In this document: positions 11,893-25,261 of the stretch, piece after piece | Position numbering within the stretch: position 1 is the stretch's first letter | How the letters are laid out: each line of letters starts with the position of its first letter | Assembly: GCA_963969595.1 (NCBI GenBank) | Contig: OZ018409.1 | Span: forward strand, 6,586,520 to 6,650,519 | Length of the DNA: 64,000 bases | Source of the DNA: Neckera pumila | Lineage: Eukaryota > Streptophyta > Bryopsida > Hypnales > Neckeraceae | Reading direction: 5' to 3' | Notes under the pieces: model-generated | What the model saw: only the letters and a program-made list of their open reading frames with translations | Database searches by the model: none | What the model was told of the DNA's origin: nothing | Program-made: the position numbers and the translations under genes

Positions 11893-12823
11893 TTAACCCC
11901 TAAAGGACCAACATGCGTTTTTTGGCCGTATAGAAATTTTGGGCAGGTACGTGTGACTAGAGATATCCATATTTGAGGCTGAAATCTTAATAGAAGGTGG
12001 GGGCAAGGAATATCTTCATGTGTACCAAGTTTCATGACATTTTGAAATACAAGTCAAAAGTTGTGACCTAATATGTTGCTTTTTTTTGTAACTGGGCAGT
12101 TTGGGCAGATCAGAAAAAATCATTTTCTCCGGAATTTTTTTTTAAAAATTGGTTCTCTACATTTATATATACTCAAAAAGCTTTGAGTCATTCCATTTCA
12201 CTTAATGAGTCAAAAGTTATGAGGGTTTTTGGTTTGCGGGCAATTATGGATTGTCTACTCTAAAAAAAACTTTAAAGTCGTTTATTTAACTCAATTTTCA
12301 ATATTTTTGGAAAAAAATAAATCCTAGGATGTAAATTGATTATTACAACATTACAAGCGTTGGGATTGGTATTTTTAAATTCCGTGATTAAAATTTTAAC
12401 AATTTAGTATTTTGAATCATTTTCTACTTCTTTCTACTTACTATTTTTTTCCTATATGTTGTACAATTTCAAATGATGTGAAATTTTTCAAGCATATAGA
12501 CAACTTGTTTAGGAAACTGAATTCAAAGAAGCACCACCTTTATAGGCATTTTTTCATTGAAAAGTGAGCTTGCAAAGTGCAGCTGCCCGGTTTTTCGCAG
12601 GATTGAAAAAATGGTTTTCAAGACTTTGAATGCTTATATCTTATGATCCACACGGTGGAATTTTCTGAAATTTTTACCACATGTTTTCAAAATATCATAC
12701 TACAAGATCCTACGGTTACATGTGTCAAAAATTGTTTTTTTCCCAAAATTTGGTAGTTGTATTAGAAATGGCAGTTTTGGAGCGTTTTTGGTGAGAACAT
12801 AGTCATGAAACTTTAGGGGTTAA
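11893..12823. mobile_element. TTAA-flanked TIR element, family A, 923 bp between TTAAs
   Basis: The left end is TTAA-CCCCTAAAGGACCAACATGC (11893) and the right end is CATGAAACTTTAGGGG-TTAA (12820-12823). The terminal inverted repeat CCCCTAAAG is perfect for 9 bp. The interior is AT-rich and non-coding and is shared with 27159-27942 (same strand) and 53335-54283 (opposite strand). TTAA targets with TIRs that start CCC are the piggyBac hallmark; no transposase is encoded. Confidence 0.8.
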
Positions 12824-14311
12824 GGACTAGACGGTAGTCCAAATTTTGCAAATTGTGAAGATGTATTATAAAATAGAATGTAGATTAATTAGAGGTATAA
12901 TTTAATGATGACTCTTAAAGAAAAATTGTAAAAATGATCCATAGACCATATCCATTCAATTAGATCAACTATTGAACCAGTCAATATTTTGCAATTAAAT
13001 TTGAAGCCAAAAACTAAAAAATTCCTTCTAAATAGATTGAATATTGAATATTGAATATTGAATAGATTGAATATTGAATATTATTCTGTGATTTCATAAG
13101 AATTTTTTTCTTTTGGTTCAAAATTTTGAGTACCAATATTAGTATTTTTTTATTTTTTTATTTTTTATTTTTATTGAAGTCATTTTTGAAGGATAGTTCT
13201 AAAGAATTTAACTTAAAAAATTTAGTTTTGAGATCAAACCTATTAGAACCCTTTGAATTTTAGAATATTGGAAAACAAAGCCTTTGATCTTTTATATTGT
13301 ACAAATGTTGAAGACCTAATATAAGAATCTACTAGAAAATAGCATAGATGAAAATGGTATTTTTGAGTGCTTTGAATGTATTTGCATACATCCATTGTTC
13401 AAAATTTGAACACCTTGGACTTCTTGGGCTAGATAATGTGAAAGTTGATCCAAGTCGTGAGATATAACATGCCAAGCCCCGTTAGTAGCAAATTAGGGAC
13501 ATGGCCTCCATAACAAGGCTTTACTTTCACATTACCAGATATACATACCTTCCATGATTTCTTCATATACAATTGAGGGTTTGAAAAGAAAAAAATCCTA
13601 ACACCAATATAGATTTTGTATTATGAGATATGAACCTTGAAAATTACTCATATATACACGTACAAGATGTTTTTAATCCTTTACTTATTTGAAGTTGTCT
13701 TCCTAAAATCCTACAACCATAAGTAGCAACCTTTTAGAGTATGCATGCTTTATAATGAAGTTATAGTAACCATAATACATGAAAGTTATGGACACTTATA
13801 ATAAACAATGCCCAAAATGTGACACTTCCATTTGCAGCAATCAAAACACGTGAGTCTACAAGAGCCTATTATTAGTTGATGATACAGTTTGAGGCAAATA
13901 CTTCAGAAATCCATAACTTATTCATTTAGTGTCCAAACAACACAAGCTATAGTACGTTGGAATCCTCTTTCATATGCCAATAACATCCAATGCAAATAAT
14001 TTTTACATTTGGTAACAATAACTATGCTCAAATGTAATTACAGTACTAGTGTCCATTACAAGTGCGCATATTTGATGTTGAAAGGCTATGCCAGTCGGAG
14101 AGTGATTAGAAAGGAAAGCCAGGACGCACATTCTTCCTACTTTGGACACGCTGTCCTCCGGGCTTTCGGCTTCGGAGGGTCCACCTCGCCCGCCTCCGAG
14201 ACCAGCTCCTTTGCTCCAATGAGCCGCACTGGTCACGCCCCGGTAGTTTCACTAATTCGCTAGTCATCAGAAGAAAAAAAATTAAGGTAGCCGACCCATT
14301 TCCCGAACCAC
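12824..14311. other. AT-rich intergenic DNA with a small GC-rich island
   Basis: There is a short (TTGAATA)-type array at about 13038-13085 and no genes. At about 14095-14270 composition changes abruptly to GC-rich (for example CCACCTCGCCCGCCTCCGAG) with open frames on both strands. I do not recognise it; it may be a captured gene fragment. Confidence 0.4.
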
Positions 14312-14954
14312 TTAACCCCGAAATGCCCAAGGCCTGTTTTGAGCCTCTAGAGTTTTGCTCAAATTTGAACAAAAAGCCAAAACTTTGATAAATTGCGCCA
14401 ATTTCTTTTGAATTGTAACTAACCGTTCAAATTCAAACTAGACATGTTAGAGATCACATAGGAAAAGAATTTAACACAACAATATCACTTATAAATCAAA
14501 AGATTATAATGTTTGAACTATGATAATTTCTCAATTCTCTTTTTGCATATCACATCTCAAAGATTGTTCATTGGTCACCAAAAAAATATGAGGTTAAAGG
14601 GCCTAACATGCATAACACCAATCAATTTATGGCTTCTCCAAATCTACTCTACAATTTTCTTAAATGAATTTCTAATGTGATTTTTGCTCCAAGATCTAGT
14701 GTATTTGAGGCTCATTTTCAAGAACCCGTAACACTACGGAAAGTCAAGATTGCAATGGGTACCCTTGCACAAAATCATGAATAGAAAAATCAAAATCAAT
14801 CATTTTCAAAATCAGATTTTTGATGCTAAAATTAGACTTCAAAAAGAATTTTACAAAAATATAAACTACTAGAAATAGCAATTTGGTTGGATTTTATTTA
14901 ACTTCAAAGTATTATCAACACCAAAATTTGGTGCCTCGGGCATTTAGGGGTTAA
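14312..14954. mobile_element. TTAA-flanked TIR element, family C, 635 bp between TTAAs
   Basis: The left end is TTAA-CCCCGAAATGCCCAAGGCC and the right end is CCTCGGGCATTTAGGGG-TTAA. Read inward, the termini are CCCCGAAATGCCC and CCCCTAAATGCCC, 13 bp with one mismatch. No coding region. The first roughly 210 bp are shared with the truncated copy at 52314-52520. Confidence 0.8.
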
Positions 14955-17111
14955 GCAGTTACGCACACTTGGAGTGCAGATTTTTTGAGTGTGGAAATTT
15001 TTCTTGTGTACAAAAATAGAATTTGGAAGGATTGCATGTTTTTCCAAAATTTTGTTATACAAAATCTAATTACTATGAATTTTTTAGTAGAAGATTCTCT
15101 TAGATTTGTAATGGTGATATAGACTTTTTTTTTTTTTTACTATAGGCTGATTGCAAAACCGACCAATGGCTAGTTGCAAAGGAAAAGGATTGGACTCAAA
15201 GTACAACAATTCATTACAAGTAGAATGACTAGTTTGCCTTGTTGGCATTGTTGAAAAATTTTAAATTAGGTTCCACATCAAGACAAATGTGAAAATGGAA
15301 AGAGCAATTAAATTTTTGACATAGTATAAATTTGTCCAATTTTTGACAAAGTGTATTGCCCAATTGGCCCCAAGAGTTTCTAGACCAATAAAAAGTGTAT
15401 TCATAATGGCCATCTTACTCAACTAAAGAGTGATCACAATATTTCCTAACATGATTACAACATGAAGGCCTAAAAAGGTCACTTCATATGATGACTTTAC
15501 GTTCAAAAGGTGGAAGTTCTTACTATTGCAATCACTAATCACTTCATTATTGTCATCTAAAGCAATTATATCTAATTTTGACCACTTTCTAAAACTGCAC
15601 AATCTAGATTCTTGTCTAAAATGTACTTCCACTATTCATAAGAATGTGTAGTTGGTTCCCCTTTTGACTACCAACAAGACTCCACAAAAAGTTTTTCAAT
15701 AAAATAATGGAAACTACGCTGAATTTGTGCAATTTTAGGAGTAGTTAATTTAAGACATTGATTGTAGTCACTAACTCAATTGAATGTTGCCCAAAATTGC
15801 TATGGTTCATGCAAGACTTGGATGGGTCCTTTTCTAGGAGTCTCTTGAAGGATCTTATCCTAGGAATCTCTATGGGTCATTCCCCATAATACCATGATGG
15901 GTCATTTCCATGATGGCTATCATGCTTATCATAGACTAAGACAAATCATCCCATTCCAGAATCAATGGGAGTAAACCCATGGTTGGTTAAATTATGTTTG
16001 TCATATAAATTCAAGTTCTGAAACGTACACCACTAACATAATTTAGCCAGCTCACAATGGGGCTTGCTTTCATTTGGTCTGGAATGGCGGATAGTTCAGG
16101 TCCTTTTAGGCTTCTCTGCTTCAGTTGCTCCCAGCTGCTCAATGCAGACAAGGTTCCTAGTTGGCCCACCGGTAGCTTGTCAATTCGCTGGGTGGGGTAG
16201 CCAGGATTCTCCATCATACCTCTGACACCACCATAATTTGCTTGCGCCGATCCTCCTTTAGAGACTTTCCCAGCAACCGATCGGTTTGATCTCCAATGCA
16301 TGAAAAGCCTTCGAATGCAACGAAATCTTCTTTACGCGTGCAATTGTGAAAAAACAAACCCACCCACCTTCGAATTCACCGCACGAACGAGAATTGACGG
16401 CACCCTCGCTGGCTGGCTGGCTCTGAGGGTGACACCAGCAGTGCCGGTGAAGTCTTGTATGGATTCACCATGAGCACGTTAAAATTCGTGTAAATTAGGA
16501 ACATATAACTAATATTCGACCTCGTACACCAAGTCACCCAACCCAGCTGGTTTCTAAGAATCATAGATTCCTTGGTTGTTGCTCCCATTACAAGCTTCGT
16601 TGGTAACAAGAAGGCCGGCCATGTCCTCATCTCATGTGAGTGGGAAATCCGTTCCGTTCCGTTCCTCAAGTCCTTGTTGCTGGGATTCCAAGGATTCCAA
16701 AGGATTCAGCTTCTAGGAAATGGCGCACTTTCGACATATCTCTTCGTGACGGTCTTTTTCTTTCGTTTTCAGCCTTCTGATCTTTTCTGGTGCGTCTCTT
16801 TGTAGTCGAAGCGACAGGAGGGTTTTTTTAACACCCCAAGAATTCGATCGTTTCGGAGATTTCGCAAGGTGTGAGTAGATTGCAGGAGAATTGGCTATGT
16901 CGGGTGCGAGTGGTCGGAGCACGCCATCTCGGAGGCGTGAGAGCTACGCTTTTGCTCGTTTCTGACACTGCAACAGATGTCTTCAGATGTTGAGCCCAAT
17001 ATGCGCGAGGAGTTGTGTGACAGAATTCAGAGGCTCAAAGCGATTTGGCGAGGTGGGAAGTACTGAGGGACTCTGGATTTGATTTGACAGTAGCAGGGGG
17101 AGGGGGAGAAG
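14955..17111. other. Intergenic; upstream region of the F-box gene, one unexplained minus-strand ORF
   Basis: An open frame on the minus strand (16301-16011) encodes 96 residues (MHWRSNRSVAGKVSKGGSAQ start; NPGYPTQRIDKLPVGQLG inside) whose composition looks coding, possibly one exon. I do not recognise the protein. A (TGGCTGGC)-like repeat is at about 16410. The rest up to 17.1 kb is the likely promoter and 5' leader of the F-box gene. Confidence 0.35.
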
Positions 17112-19951
17112 ATGGCGACCCTGACGATGGCGAATTCGGCCGCCGCGGCATTGCTGAGCTTGCAGATGATGGGCAGCGGCAGCACCAAAAGCAGCACCAT
17201 GGGGCTCAAGCGCCGCGTCGCGCTCAGTGAAGAGGACGACGTCGACCCCGCGAGAGTGCTCCGACTCCGAAGCGACTCCTCCTCCGCCTCCGCGGCGACG
17301 ACACTTGTCGACGACGCGGAGCAGTCGCAGGTGTGCGAGTGCGACGTGTTGCCGGAGGACGTGCTGGCGCAGTGCCTTGCCCTCCTCGACTCCTTCCAGG
17401 ACTTCGCCTCGTAAGCTCCGCCAAATTCCAACTCCCCTGCAATTCAGAGCTGCTTCGATTTCCCTCTCCGGTGTCGTGAGCACTTTATGTTTTGAACAAT
17501 TCAGAGCTGCCTCGATTCCGTCTCGGTTTCCGTGGCTTCTGGTGGACCAATTCAGAGCTTCCTCTGTCCCATCTCCGTTTTCGTGAATTTTTCCGTGAAC
17601 AATTCAGAGATTCCTCTATTTCTTCTCCGATTTCGTGAACAATTTTTATTTGATTCGTAGGAACAATTCAGAGCTGCTTTTATCTCCTCTCCGGTTTCGT
17701 GAACAATTTTTGTTTGAGCAATTCAGAGCTTCCTCGAGCCCTTCTCTGTTTTCATGAATTTTGTTTGAACGATTCAGAGTTTCTTCCATCCCCTTTCCGG
17801 TTTCGAGAGTTTTTATTGGAACCATTCAGAGCTTCCTCGATCCCCGTTGTGTGTTCGTGGATTTTTGCTGGAACGCTTTAGAGCTTCTTTAATTTAAACT
17901 CTTTCTTGAGAATCCGTGATCCAGTGTTGTGAGTATTCGAATTTTTGTTCCCAACTCTTTTTTGAAAGGAAAAAAGTGCTTCGGAAGCAGAAATCCTCCA
18001 AGTCGTCGAATTTGAGAACCAACTTGTCATATTTCTCCACCTGCACCAGTCCAAATTGGGAAATTTTGTTCGGGAAAATTTATTCTGGAATTTTCGTGAC
18101 TGAATTTGTGTGCGACAGGGCGAGTCGAGTATGCAAGCGGTGGCGCGAAGGAATTCAGCACGCGCTCGCGTCGCAAGCTAAGCTCAGCTTCGCAGGGTGG
18201 CGCCCCGACGACGACGCCATCACGCGCTTGGTGAAATCCGCTATCGCTCTCAAGGAACTCAACTTGTAAGTGCTCCATTCCAATCCTTGCGCCTCCAATT
18301 GCAGCAACTGAGCCCTGAGTTTCGTGCAATTGCAGAAATTGCAACCATTACATCCCACTGCAACCATGTGTGCCTTGGATTTCGTGCAATTGATTGGATT
18401 GAGGGTTTTCGACTTGCGTGCAGATCGAATGGGAGGTGGGGGTGCCGCATCACGGACGCAGGGCTGCTCCAACTCTCTCGGGCGTCGTGTTGTCCGAATC
18501 TCACGTCGATTTCGCTGTGGGGCGTGACGGCCATCACCGACGAGGGCGTGGTGGAGCTCGCCACGCGCGCCGCGGCGCTGCAGCATTTCAACGTTGGCGG
18601 CACCTTCATCACCGACGTCTCCATTCTCGCCATTGCAAGCCACTGTCGGCTGCTCAAGGTAACGGCCCAACCTCTAAACAGGGGCCCACGGGAAAGGAAG
18701 CTGTATATAATTCAGTCTTTGCAGTGTATCTCTGCCGTGTGGATTCGACAATGTCGTGGAGCGTGAAGTCTAGGGTTGTTGATTTTGTGTCAAGTTTTCA
18801 TTGGTCTCGAGTGGAAAACTAGTCAGAGTATCACGGATTTAGTATCACAAATTTATAGAGAGGATTGTATTTTAAATGAGTTTTCTGATAAGTCAAGAAG
18901 TGGACATTCTTGGACATATTTTCAAAATCACTCTCTTTGTGCCATGTGTCTACTTGTACCATTATGTATTAGCAACACAGATTTCAATATTTGAAATGTG
19001 CACAACTTGTACATAGTGGCAAATAGTAAGACCAACTAAAGTATTGAGCAAAGAGGGTATTTTATCCTTTTCTCTTATAATCTCTCAACTCTCAAAGGCT
19101 ATCTAGATGAATAATTACGTTATTTATTTTTCAAACTACAAGCTATTGATGTACACAAAATCAACAACCTTAGGTTCTATTTGTTTTTGGTTTATTTAGC
19201 AAATGAAAGAAGGTTTCATTGTAGGAAAGATGGAAATGAGATCAAACCCTTACTTCAAGTGTGTATCATCTACGAAGAAGCTAAAGTCTAGTTTTTAGAA
19301 TATGACTACATAACCTAAAAGACCACCTCAATGGTCTGATCTTGTTCATTGCGTGGCTAAAAAGACACAAGAATGCTAGAGAAGACCAAGATTATGAGAT
19401 GTAACCATGCTCTCCAGTACTTAGTTGTTACCTTTACAAAATTGACCTCCATTGGAATCATGTAAAAGTTTTGTATTTTCAATGTCAGGAATAAGGGGGT
19501 AAATTTTCCTAAGTTCAAATGTTCTTCATGCATTAGTCTATCTTGATGACTTTAATATTGCTGAAATAAGGAGGCGTACAAAGCTTCAAATCAAGGGATA
19601 GGTTTATACTGTAGAACCTATACTCACACGCAAAGTATACAAATAGAACCATTTCTCGAAACTATGTATAGATTTGGAATTTAGTATGTGACCTCCAGAA
19701 GGGACCAAGTTCGTCTTCTTCATGGGTTGCTGCTCCAACCTTTGTTTTCGGTGGGATTTTTGCAGTGCATCAACCTTTGGTGTTGCCGCCACGTGACGGA
19801 GACGGGATTGCTCACACTGGTGCAGGGCTGTCCAGACCTTGAATCCATCAATGTTTGGGGCATGAGCATTTCTCCCTCCTGCCGCCGCCACCTCAAACTA
19901 CTCAATCCCAAGCTCCAGCTCAAGCCTCTGGTCAACTATCTTCCCCTGTAG
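17112..19951 (+). CDS. F-box/LRR protein (At5g67140-like), four exons, 288 aa
   Basis: Exons 17112-17410, 18119-18265, 18424-18658 and 19766-19951 join in phase to 288 residues. Exon 1 encodes a Ser/Ala-rich leader and the start of the F-box (VLPEDVLAQCLALLDSF). Exon 2 completes it (SRVCKRWREGIQHALASQ) and starts the leucine-rich part (LSFAGWRPDDDAITRLV). Exons 3-4 hold AMN1/LRR-type repeats (RWGCRITDAGLLQL; LTSISLWGVTAITDEGVVEL; GTFITDVSILAIA; CRHVTETGLLTLV; LESINVWGM). F-box proteins of this layout are substrate adaptors of SCF ubiquitin ligases; the substrate is unknown. The start at 17112 is the first ATG of the frame, and a second Met at residue 7 is possible. Intron 1 carries a tandem repeat, and intron 3 is over 1.1 kb. 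Similarity to Arabidopsis At5g67140 is from memory. Confidence 0.85.
17442..17890. repeat. Intronic minisatellite (nine degenerate ~50-64 bp units) in F-box intron 1
   Basis: ATTCAGAGCT-type cores start at about 17442, 17499, 17549, 17602, 17666, 17721, 17772 and 17824, with a decayed ninth near 17876. Each is followed by a variant of TCCTCGATCCCTTCTCCGGT and TTTCGTGAA. The array begins 31 bp after the exon 1 donor. Confidence 0.85.
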
Positions 19952-20947
19952 ATCGACTCATTGCTGTGGAAATTGCTGTGGAAATTGCTGTCGAAAACTC
20001 GAAGTGTGTACATTGATGTAACAAATCACCATGACTGACATTGTTTCGCAAGTAGAGAAGTGCTGGAACTGATAGGCTGTAGACTGTGTATAACATAGGT
20101 AGGGCACAATTGTAGCACTGGATTTTTTTTCTTTCTTGTTGCTCTGATCGATTATTTCTAGAATCAGTAGTACTTGAACTTTGGCCTTTTGAACTGTAAC
20201 TGATTTGAGGATTTGAAATGGGTGGGTTTCGTTCGATTACTTGAAGCATAAGAACGAAAGGTGAATGCGATTTGATGTTGAAGAACGGGCCAAAACAATG
20301 TGATCGTTTCAACTTACGTCGAGTGTTCAGAGTCTCTGGATTGCTAACGTAAGATTCAAGGGTTCTCGGTATGAAGCTCGCTCAGTGCCTATGGCGATGG
20401 CAAACATAAAAGAACTCCAGAAATTGTGCCCTTGTATTGATCTACGATTATCTGGTGTAACTTCATGTGCACAAGTGACAGTATGAAAACTACATAAACA
20501 TTCAATAGCAGACTGAAGGTCTGTCTTCTCCTTGACAAAATGGTGTGGAATATTTCACATCATATTTAGCCAAAGAACACATGTCAACTAACATGGATAG
20601 CACATGCCCCCATTGATGAGTTTTTGTGGATGTGACCTCAGGGAAGGAAAGGCAACCTCCCTGAAAGCTAATGAATGTTATGTAGAGTGTATGAAACCCC
20701 TACGTGCAATTGAAACTTGATTAATTTAGGCATTGAGTGTGGTGCAATTTTTTCAATTCTTACACAGGAAAAGGTATGAGCACTCAGTATCGACCTTGCC
20801 TAAGCATACAATATGCACCTAAAATGTGAGCATGAATGGTGAAGGAGAGGTCTTGGTAGGTAGTGGGAGAAGCCTCATAATAGGGATCATGGTGTAAATC
20901 CACCATTTGTGGATCTAAAGGGTTTGATGCATGACTTCTTCGTCACT

Positions 20948-21028
20948 GCAGAAATAAAATATGAACCTAATATGGTTCAATAATCAAAGTATTTTGGTGA
21001 CTACACTAGTTATAAGAGGGCGCATTGT
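20948..21028 (+). repeat. Dispersed repeat R2, copy 1
   Basis: This shares the string TTCAATAAT...TTTTGGTGACTACACT with 30818-30882 and 39736-39815 at roughly 70-75% by eye. Boundaries are uncertain. Confidence 0.6.
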
Positions 21029-21562
21029 TTAAGAGTTAACATAAATTGTACTTAGTTTAGGATGATTTTTGTATCACTTATTGGTGCTCTACTATTGAGA
21101 ACTTTGGAAGCAAATATCTCTTCATTTTTTGGCCAATATAAATTCCTCTTACTTCCATTTTGAATCAAAATTTCTTTTGAAAAGTATTTACCAAGAAATT
21201 CACATTTTTCTTTTACTTAAATTCTAGTTAATTGTAGCTTAAATGTAGTGCTTAGCAAGCCATAATCACTATAGAAGTGGGGTCAAATCACACTCAAATG
21301 TACCACAAACCCACTCAAATCTACAATGTAACTTCTTTATAGCTACCGATTTTTAATGCTAATCTATTAATTATAGGTATTTTAGTCCTTTTTGACTAGT
21401 ATTTCAAGTCATGTTGAGCCTAATACTACTTTATTTATCAAAAAATAAAAAATTATTTATTTTTGTTCCAATTGAAATTCAAATGTCAACATGTCAGGTT
21501 TTTCAATTGTAGAAAAGGGTTCTAATTTTTGAGTAATAATAATGTGATTGAATCTAAAAAAT

Positions 21563-21566
<4 letters not shown>

Positions 21567-21630
<64 letters not shown>
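21567..21630. repeat. (TA)n microsatellite
   Basis: About 64 bp of uninterrupted TA dinucleotide. Confidence 0.98.
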
Positions 21631-21634
<4 letters not shown>

Positions 21635-22461
21635 CATAATCATATGATAGAATAAAAAAGGATTGTTTGTCTACAATTTGAATATTTTTGCATTTTCTAT
21701 AATATACAGAGGTAAATAATTGTAAACGTCCTTTTCAATATAAAAAATTATCCAAATGATGATTGTATTAGAACAAAAAATGTATATAATATTGACTTTA
21801 AGGTCACTACACAGGCTATTTTTGGAATTGAATGTCTAAATTTTGTATTAGATGAAATTAATAATTTGTCAATTATGATTTAATTAATTAAAAAATTTAT
21901 ACTATTTTTTGTTCAAGATTTAATCACTAAAAGCCTTTTTAAATAGTTGTACGTTTGAGAGGTATTAAAAAATTCAATGAAAATATCTTTCTAAAGTGCT
22001 ATATTGTAAAAAGATAAATTTAGCCTTAAAACTGGTGATTTATGTCTTTTTAAGGATTTTAAAATGACAACATCAAAGGAATTTTCAACTTCAATTTTTG
22101 AACTTTATAAAAGTTCAAAAAAGGACTCAAGCCCTATCCTAGCAAAGTAATCCCAATGGTATTTTTGAGGGTGATTTGACCCAGTGGATTAAATAAATTA
22201 AACATTCCCAAATAATCCAAAAGTCACATTTTGTCAAAGATTCATTCAAACCAAGTCCAAGGGCTTAGCTTCTTATCTAAGGGTTAGCTTATTTAAAGTG
22301 TGTTTACAATTGTTGTTACACGTGGTGGCAATAAGTTGGACCCAATTCAATAGGTGAAAATACCTAAATTCATTCTTCTGACCTTTGCCAACAATACTAC
22401 TTTTAACAACAAGTGAGATCACATATTTATGATTATAAATTAAATGGTACTAAAACCTTGG

Positions 22462-22601
22462 GACTGCATTGATTTCAAATATGTGCAATGAATTACGCTT
22501 TGTTAACTTGCACATATATCCTAACATTTGAGACTGCATTGATTTCAAATATGTACAATGAATTATGCTTTGTTAACTTGCACATATATCCTAACATTTG
22601 A
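22462..22601. repeat. 70-bp tandem duplication
   Basis: GACTGCATTGATTTCAAATA... to ATATATCCTAACATTTGA is present twice in direct succession (22462-22531 and 22532-22601) with two or three substitutions. Confidence 0.95.
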
Positions 22602-22655
22602 GTTGAATAGGATTTTTTATGGCAATAGTGACACCAAATAAACTAAGTGTCTTTT

Positions 22656-23340
22656 TTAACCCTCAAATGACCACATGTCCCCTTAGAAGACACTGCAAGG
22701 TTTAGGTAAAGTTTAGGCAAGGTTTAGACAAGTTCCTATGATCTCAATAATTGATGTAATTTTTTATACCTTTTTGTGATGATAAGTAAAACACATTAGC
22801 TTTCTAGGATACAATTTTTATTCCAATTGGTGCTTGTGAGCAAAAATTATGCCAACAAGGTTTGTCAAGCAACACAATAAAAATCACAAAACTCAAATAG
22901 ATTTTTTAAAGTTTTGTTTCTTATAGAAAGTACTTTTATCTGTATAGATCCTAAATCCCTAAAAGAAGACTTGAATCATTCCATTTGGACTAGTGACAAG
23001 AAAGTTTTAAAGAGTATTGTTTTTTTAACATCTTTTCAAAAAATAATTTGTAGGATTTATTTTCAAAATCAATTTTCACAACTTTTCCAAAAAAATAGGT
23101 TCTACATGGTAAAGTTTGCTTGCTAGAACAATCTCACCTTTGCAATTAGTGTGTTTCAATTCCATCTTAAAACTATTAAAGATTTAATTTTTCTTTCTAT
23201 CTCCCACCTACTACTATATGACAATTTCTTTAGAGACTAAAAATTACGTCTGTGTTTTTCCTAAATTTTTTCCTATACAATCTCAACACAATTCTTCAAC
23301 ACAATTTTTTTTTTAAATTCAAAATCTCTAGTACGTGACA
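22656..23340 (+). mobile_element. Truncated family B TTAA element
   Basis: The left end TTAA-CCCTCAAATGACCACATG and the following sequence resemble the family B element at 53071-54749. Around 23105 it has the uninterrupted CATGGTAAAGTTTGCTTGC that serves as the empty-site comparison for the nested insertion at 53335. The right terminus is missing. Confidence 0.6.
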
Positions 23341-24281
23341 TGCGTACCACCTTTCATGCGCACCTAGCTTAGCTTGAAGAAGTTCGTGACTTGATTAGTC
23401 ACCCTGGGTTTCAAATTAGATGAATGGGGTAGAATGTAATGACATAAGATTCATCCTCCTTCCCAAGGATATTTAACCGTAACCAGTCATAGACCCTGAG
23501 ATAACTAACTAACTAACTACTGTAGGGGTGAGTTTATCAATGCCCAGCAACAAAGGTCAGTTGAAGTTTGAAAATTAATGAGTTGATAGTTACAACTAAT
23601 CAACACAATTTCACTTCAGTTTTTAACAGTCATCACAATTACAAAATTGCTTCATCACGAACTTAATTTGACTAAGTGGAGCACAGTCACTCAGTATGAT
23701 CGTCGGTCTCTTTCCTGATCAAAATCATGAGTGGTATTGGACGGTGAGGATCCTCACAAAAACGGCATCCAACGGAGCAGGTTAATCGCTGGGTAACTGC
23801 CTCCCCTAATTAAGGCCTTCTTATTATTGGTTAACTGGGGTTTAGAGACGGAGTTAACAAAGTCGAGGAAATGATGCTTAGGATGCATTCATCCAGTTAG
23901 TGATTCATTACTGCCCTGGAGCAACACGGTTGTGATTCTTTTGCCGTGTGGAATGTAAGTTGCCAAAGGAGAAATGGGTAATGCCGTGTGGGTACACCTA
24001 AAACCGCCACTTTTGGCTACTGTGCCTAGTAAGTTACTATTATTAGACTGGTCAATGGTCAAATTTTCATTGATTCATTCTTGTTGGTGAAGCGAAAGGA
24101 GGTTCCAACGCACCAAGGAACGCGGCATTTGGATCCCTTGTGCAAAAGTTATGAAAGGTCAAAGTTTTTGTGGTAGATGTTCTTGAATTGCTTCTTCCAC
24201 ATAGGTACATATTGATTTTGGAGATGTACAGAAGGTGATGATGGCGGTTTTAAGTTAGCAGCACATTTTGGAGTGCCCACT

Positions 24282-25261
24282 TTAACCCCAAAGTGACATT
24301 TGATTTCAAGGGTTTAAAAATGTCATTGCTTATGAAGCTTTATTGATCTAAATATCCTTAAGTTATACAAATTTCAACCGTACAATCTTCTAGTGTAGAT
24401 GTTGTAAATGACATGTACAAAATTTGAAGTCATTTGGCCACATAGATTGCAAGATCAGAACGTTTTAGTGTTAAAAATGGATGTTGAAATATTCCCCAAA
24501 ATAGGTTTGGAGGGGAAATTTGATTTCTAAATCTACTCAATGAAAAAAACTTAATACTACAAAGTGATTCAAAACTAGTATACAAATACATTGGTGAAAA
24601 AGAAATTCATTCAGTTGACTCATTGTATCTACAAAGCAACTTTGAAATGTCAGAAAAGAGCAAAAAAATCTGCAAAAAACACACATCTAAGGGTGAACCT
24701 CCTTCTACTAGAATGTTTCTCAGTCACTCATTACTTCTTAGATTGATATGAAACTTTAGATAGACAAACAAGACTAGTATGCGCAACTTTTTCAAAAGAA
24801 AGTATTAAAAATGGACTTTGTATGAAGAAGAAACAAGCCGCCATAGTTCAATGTACTCCAAAAATGGCAGGATTTTGAGCTTTGAATTGCTCCCAAACAT
24901 TCAAAACAACTTGGATTAATATGGAAATTTTACTACAATAACTAGGCTTCAAGGGAAAAAAATCCAACAAATTTTAATGAAAACAAACTGTGGATGAAGG
25001 AGATACAAGGCCCCAAAGTTGCAGTCTTAAAATGCATTTTGGTGATCTCAAATTGAAGTTTTGAACTTTGATTGGCTTCCAAAAAATCATTACATCTTGG
25101 ATTGATCTGGAAACCTATACCACACAAACTAGAAGAGAGAACACAACTTTCCCAACAAACCTTATTAAACTTGGACCTTGGATGCAAAAGTTAAAACACT
25201 TTGAACTTGACTTGAAACTATATGAGGAAACTTTTTGTCCTCTTTGTCACTTTGGGGTTAA
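24282..25261. mobile_element. TTAA-flanked TIR element, family D, 972 bp between TTAAs
   Basis: The left end is TTAA-CCCCAAAGTGACA (24282) and the right end is TGTCACTTTGGGG-TTAA (25258-25261): a perfect 13-bp terminal inverted repeat flanked on both sides by TTAA. The interior is AT-rich, with no coding region. Confidence 0.9.

Larger units (their letters stand above)
19952..24281. other. AT-rich intergenic region with repeats, no gene recognised
   Basis: This contains the F-box 3' flank, a dispersed repeat copy (20948-21028), a (TA)n run, a 70-bp tandem duplication and an old family B fragment, each listed separately. The part from 23.35 to 24.28 kb is less AT-rich but I see no supportable coding region. 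Confidence 0.5.

Noticed and set aside
11893..12823. Assigning a longer (8-9 bp) target duplication to the family A element
   Set aside because: The flanks beyond TTAA do not form a direct repeat; only the 4-bp TTAA is supported.
16011..16301. 96-aa minus-strand ORF as a gene
   Set aside because: The composition looks coding but there is no recognised domain, no convincing start context and no partner exon. Noted only in the gap entry.
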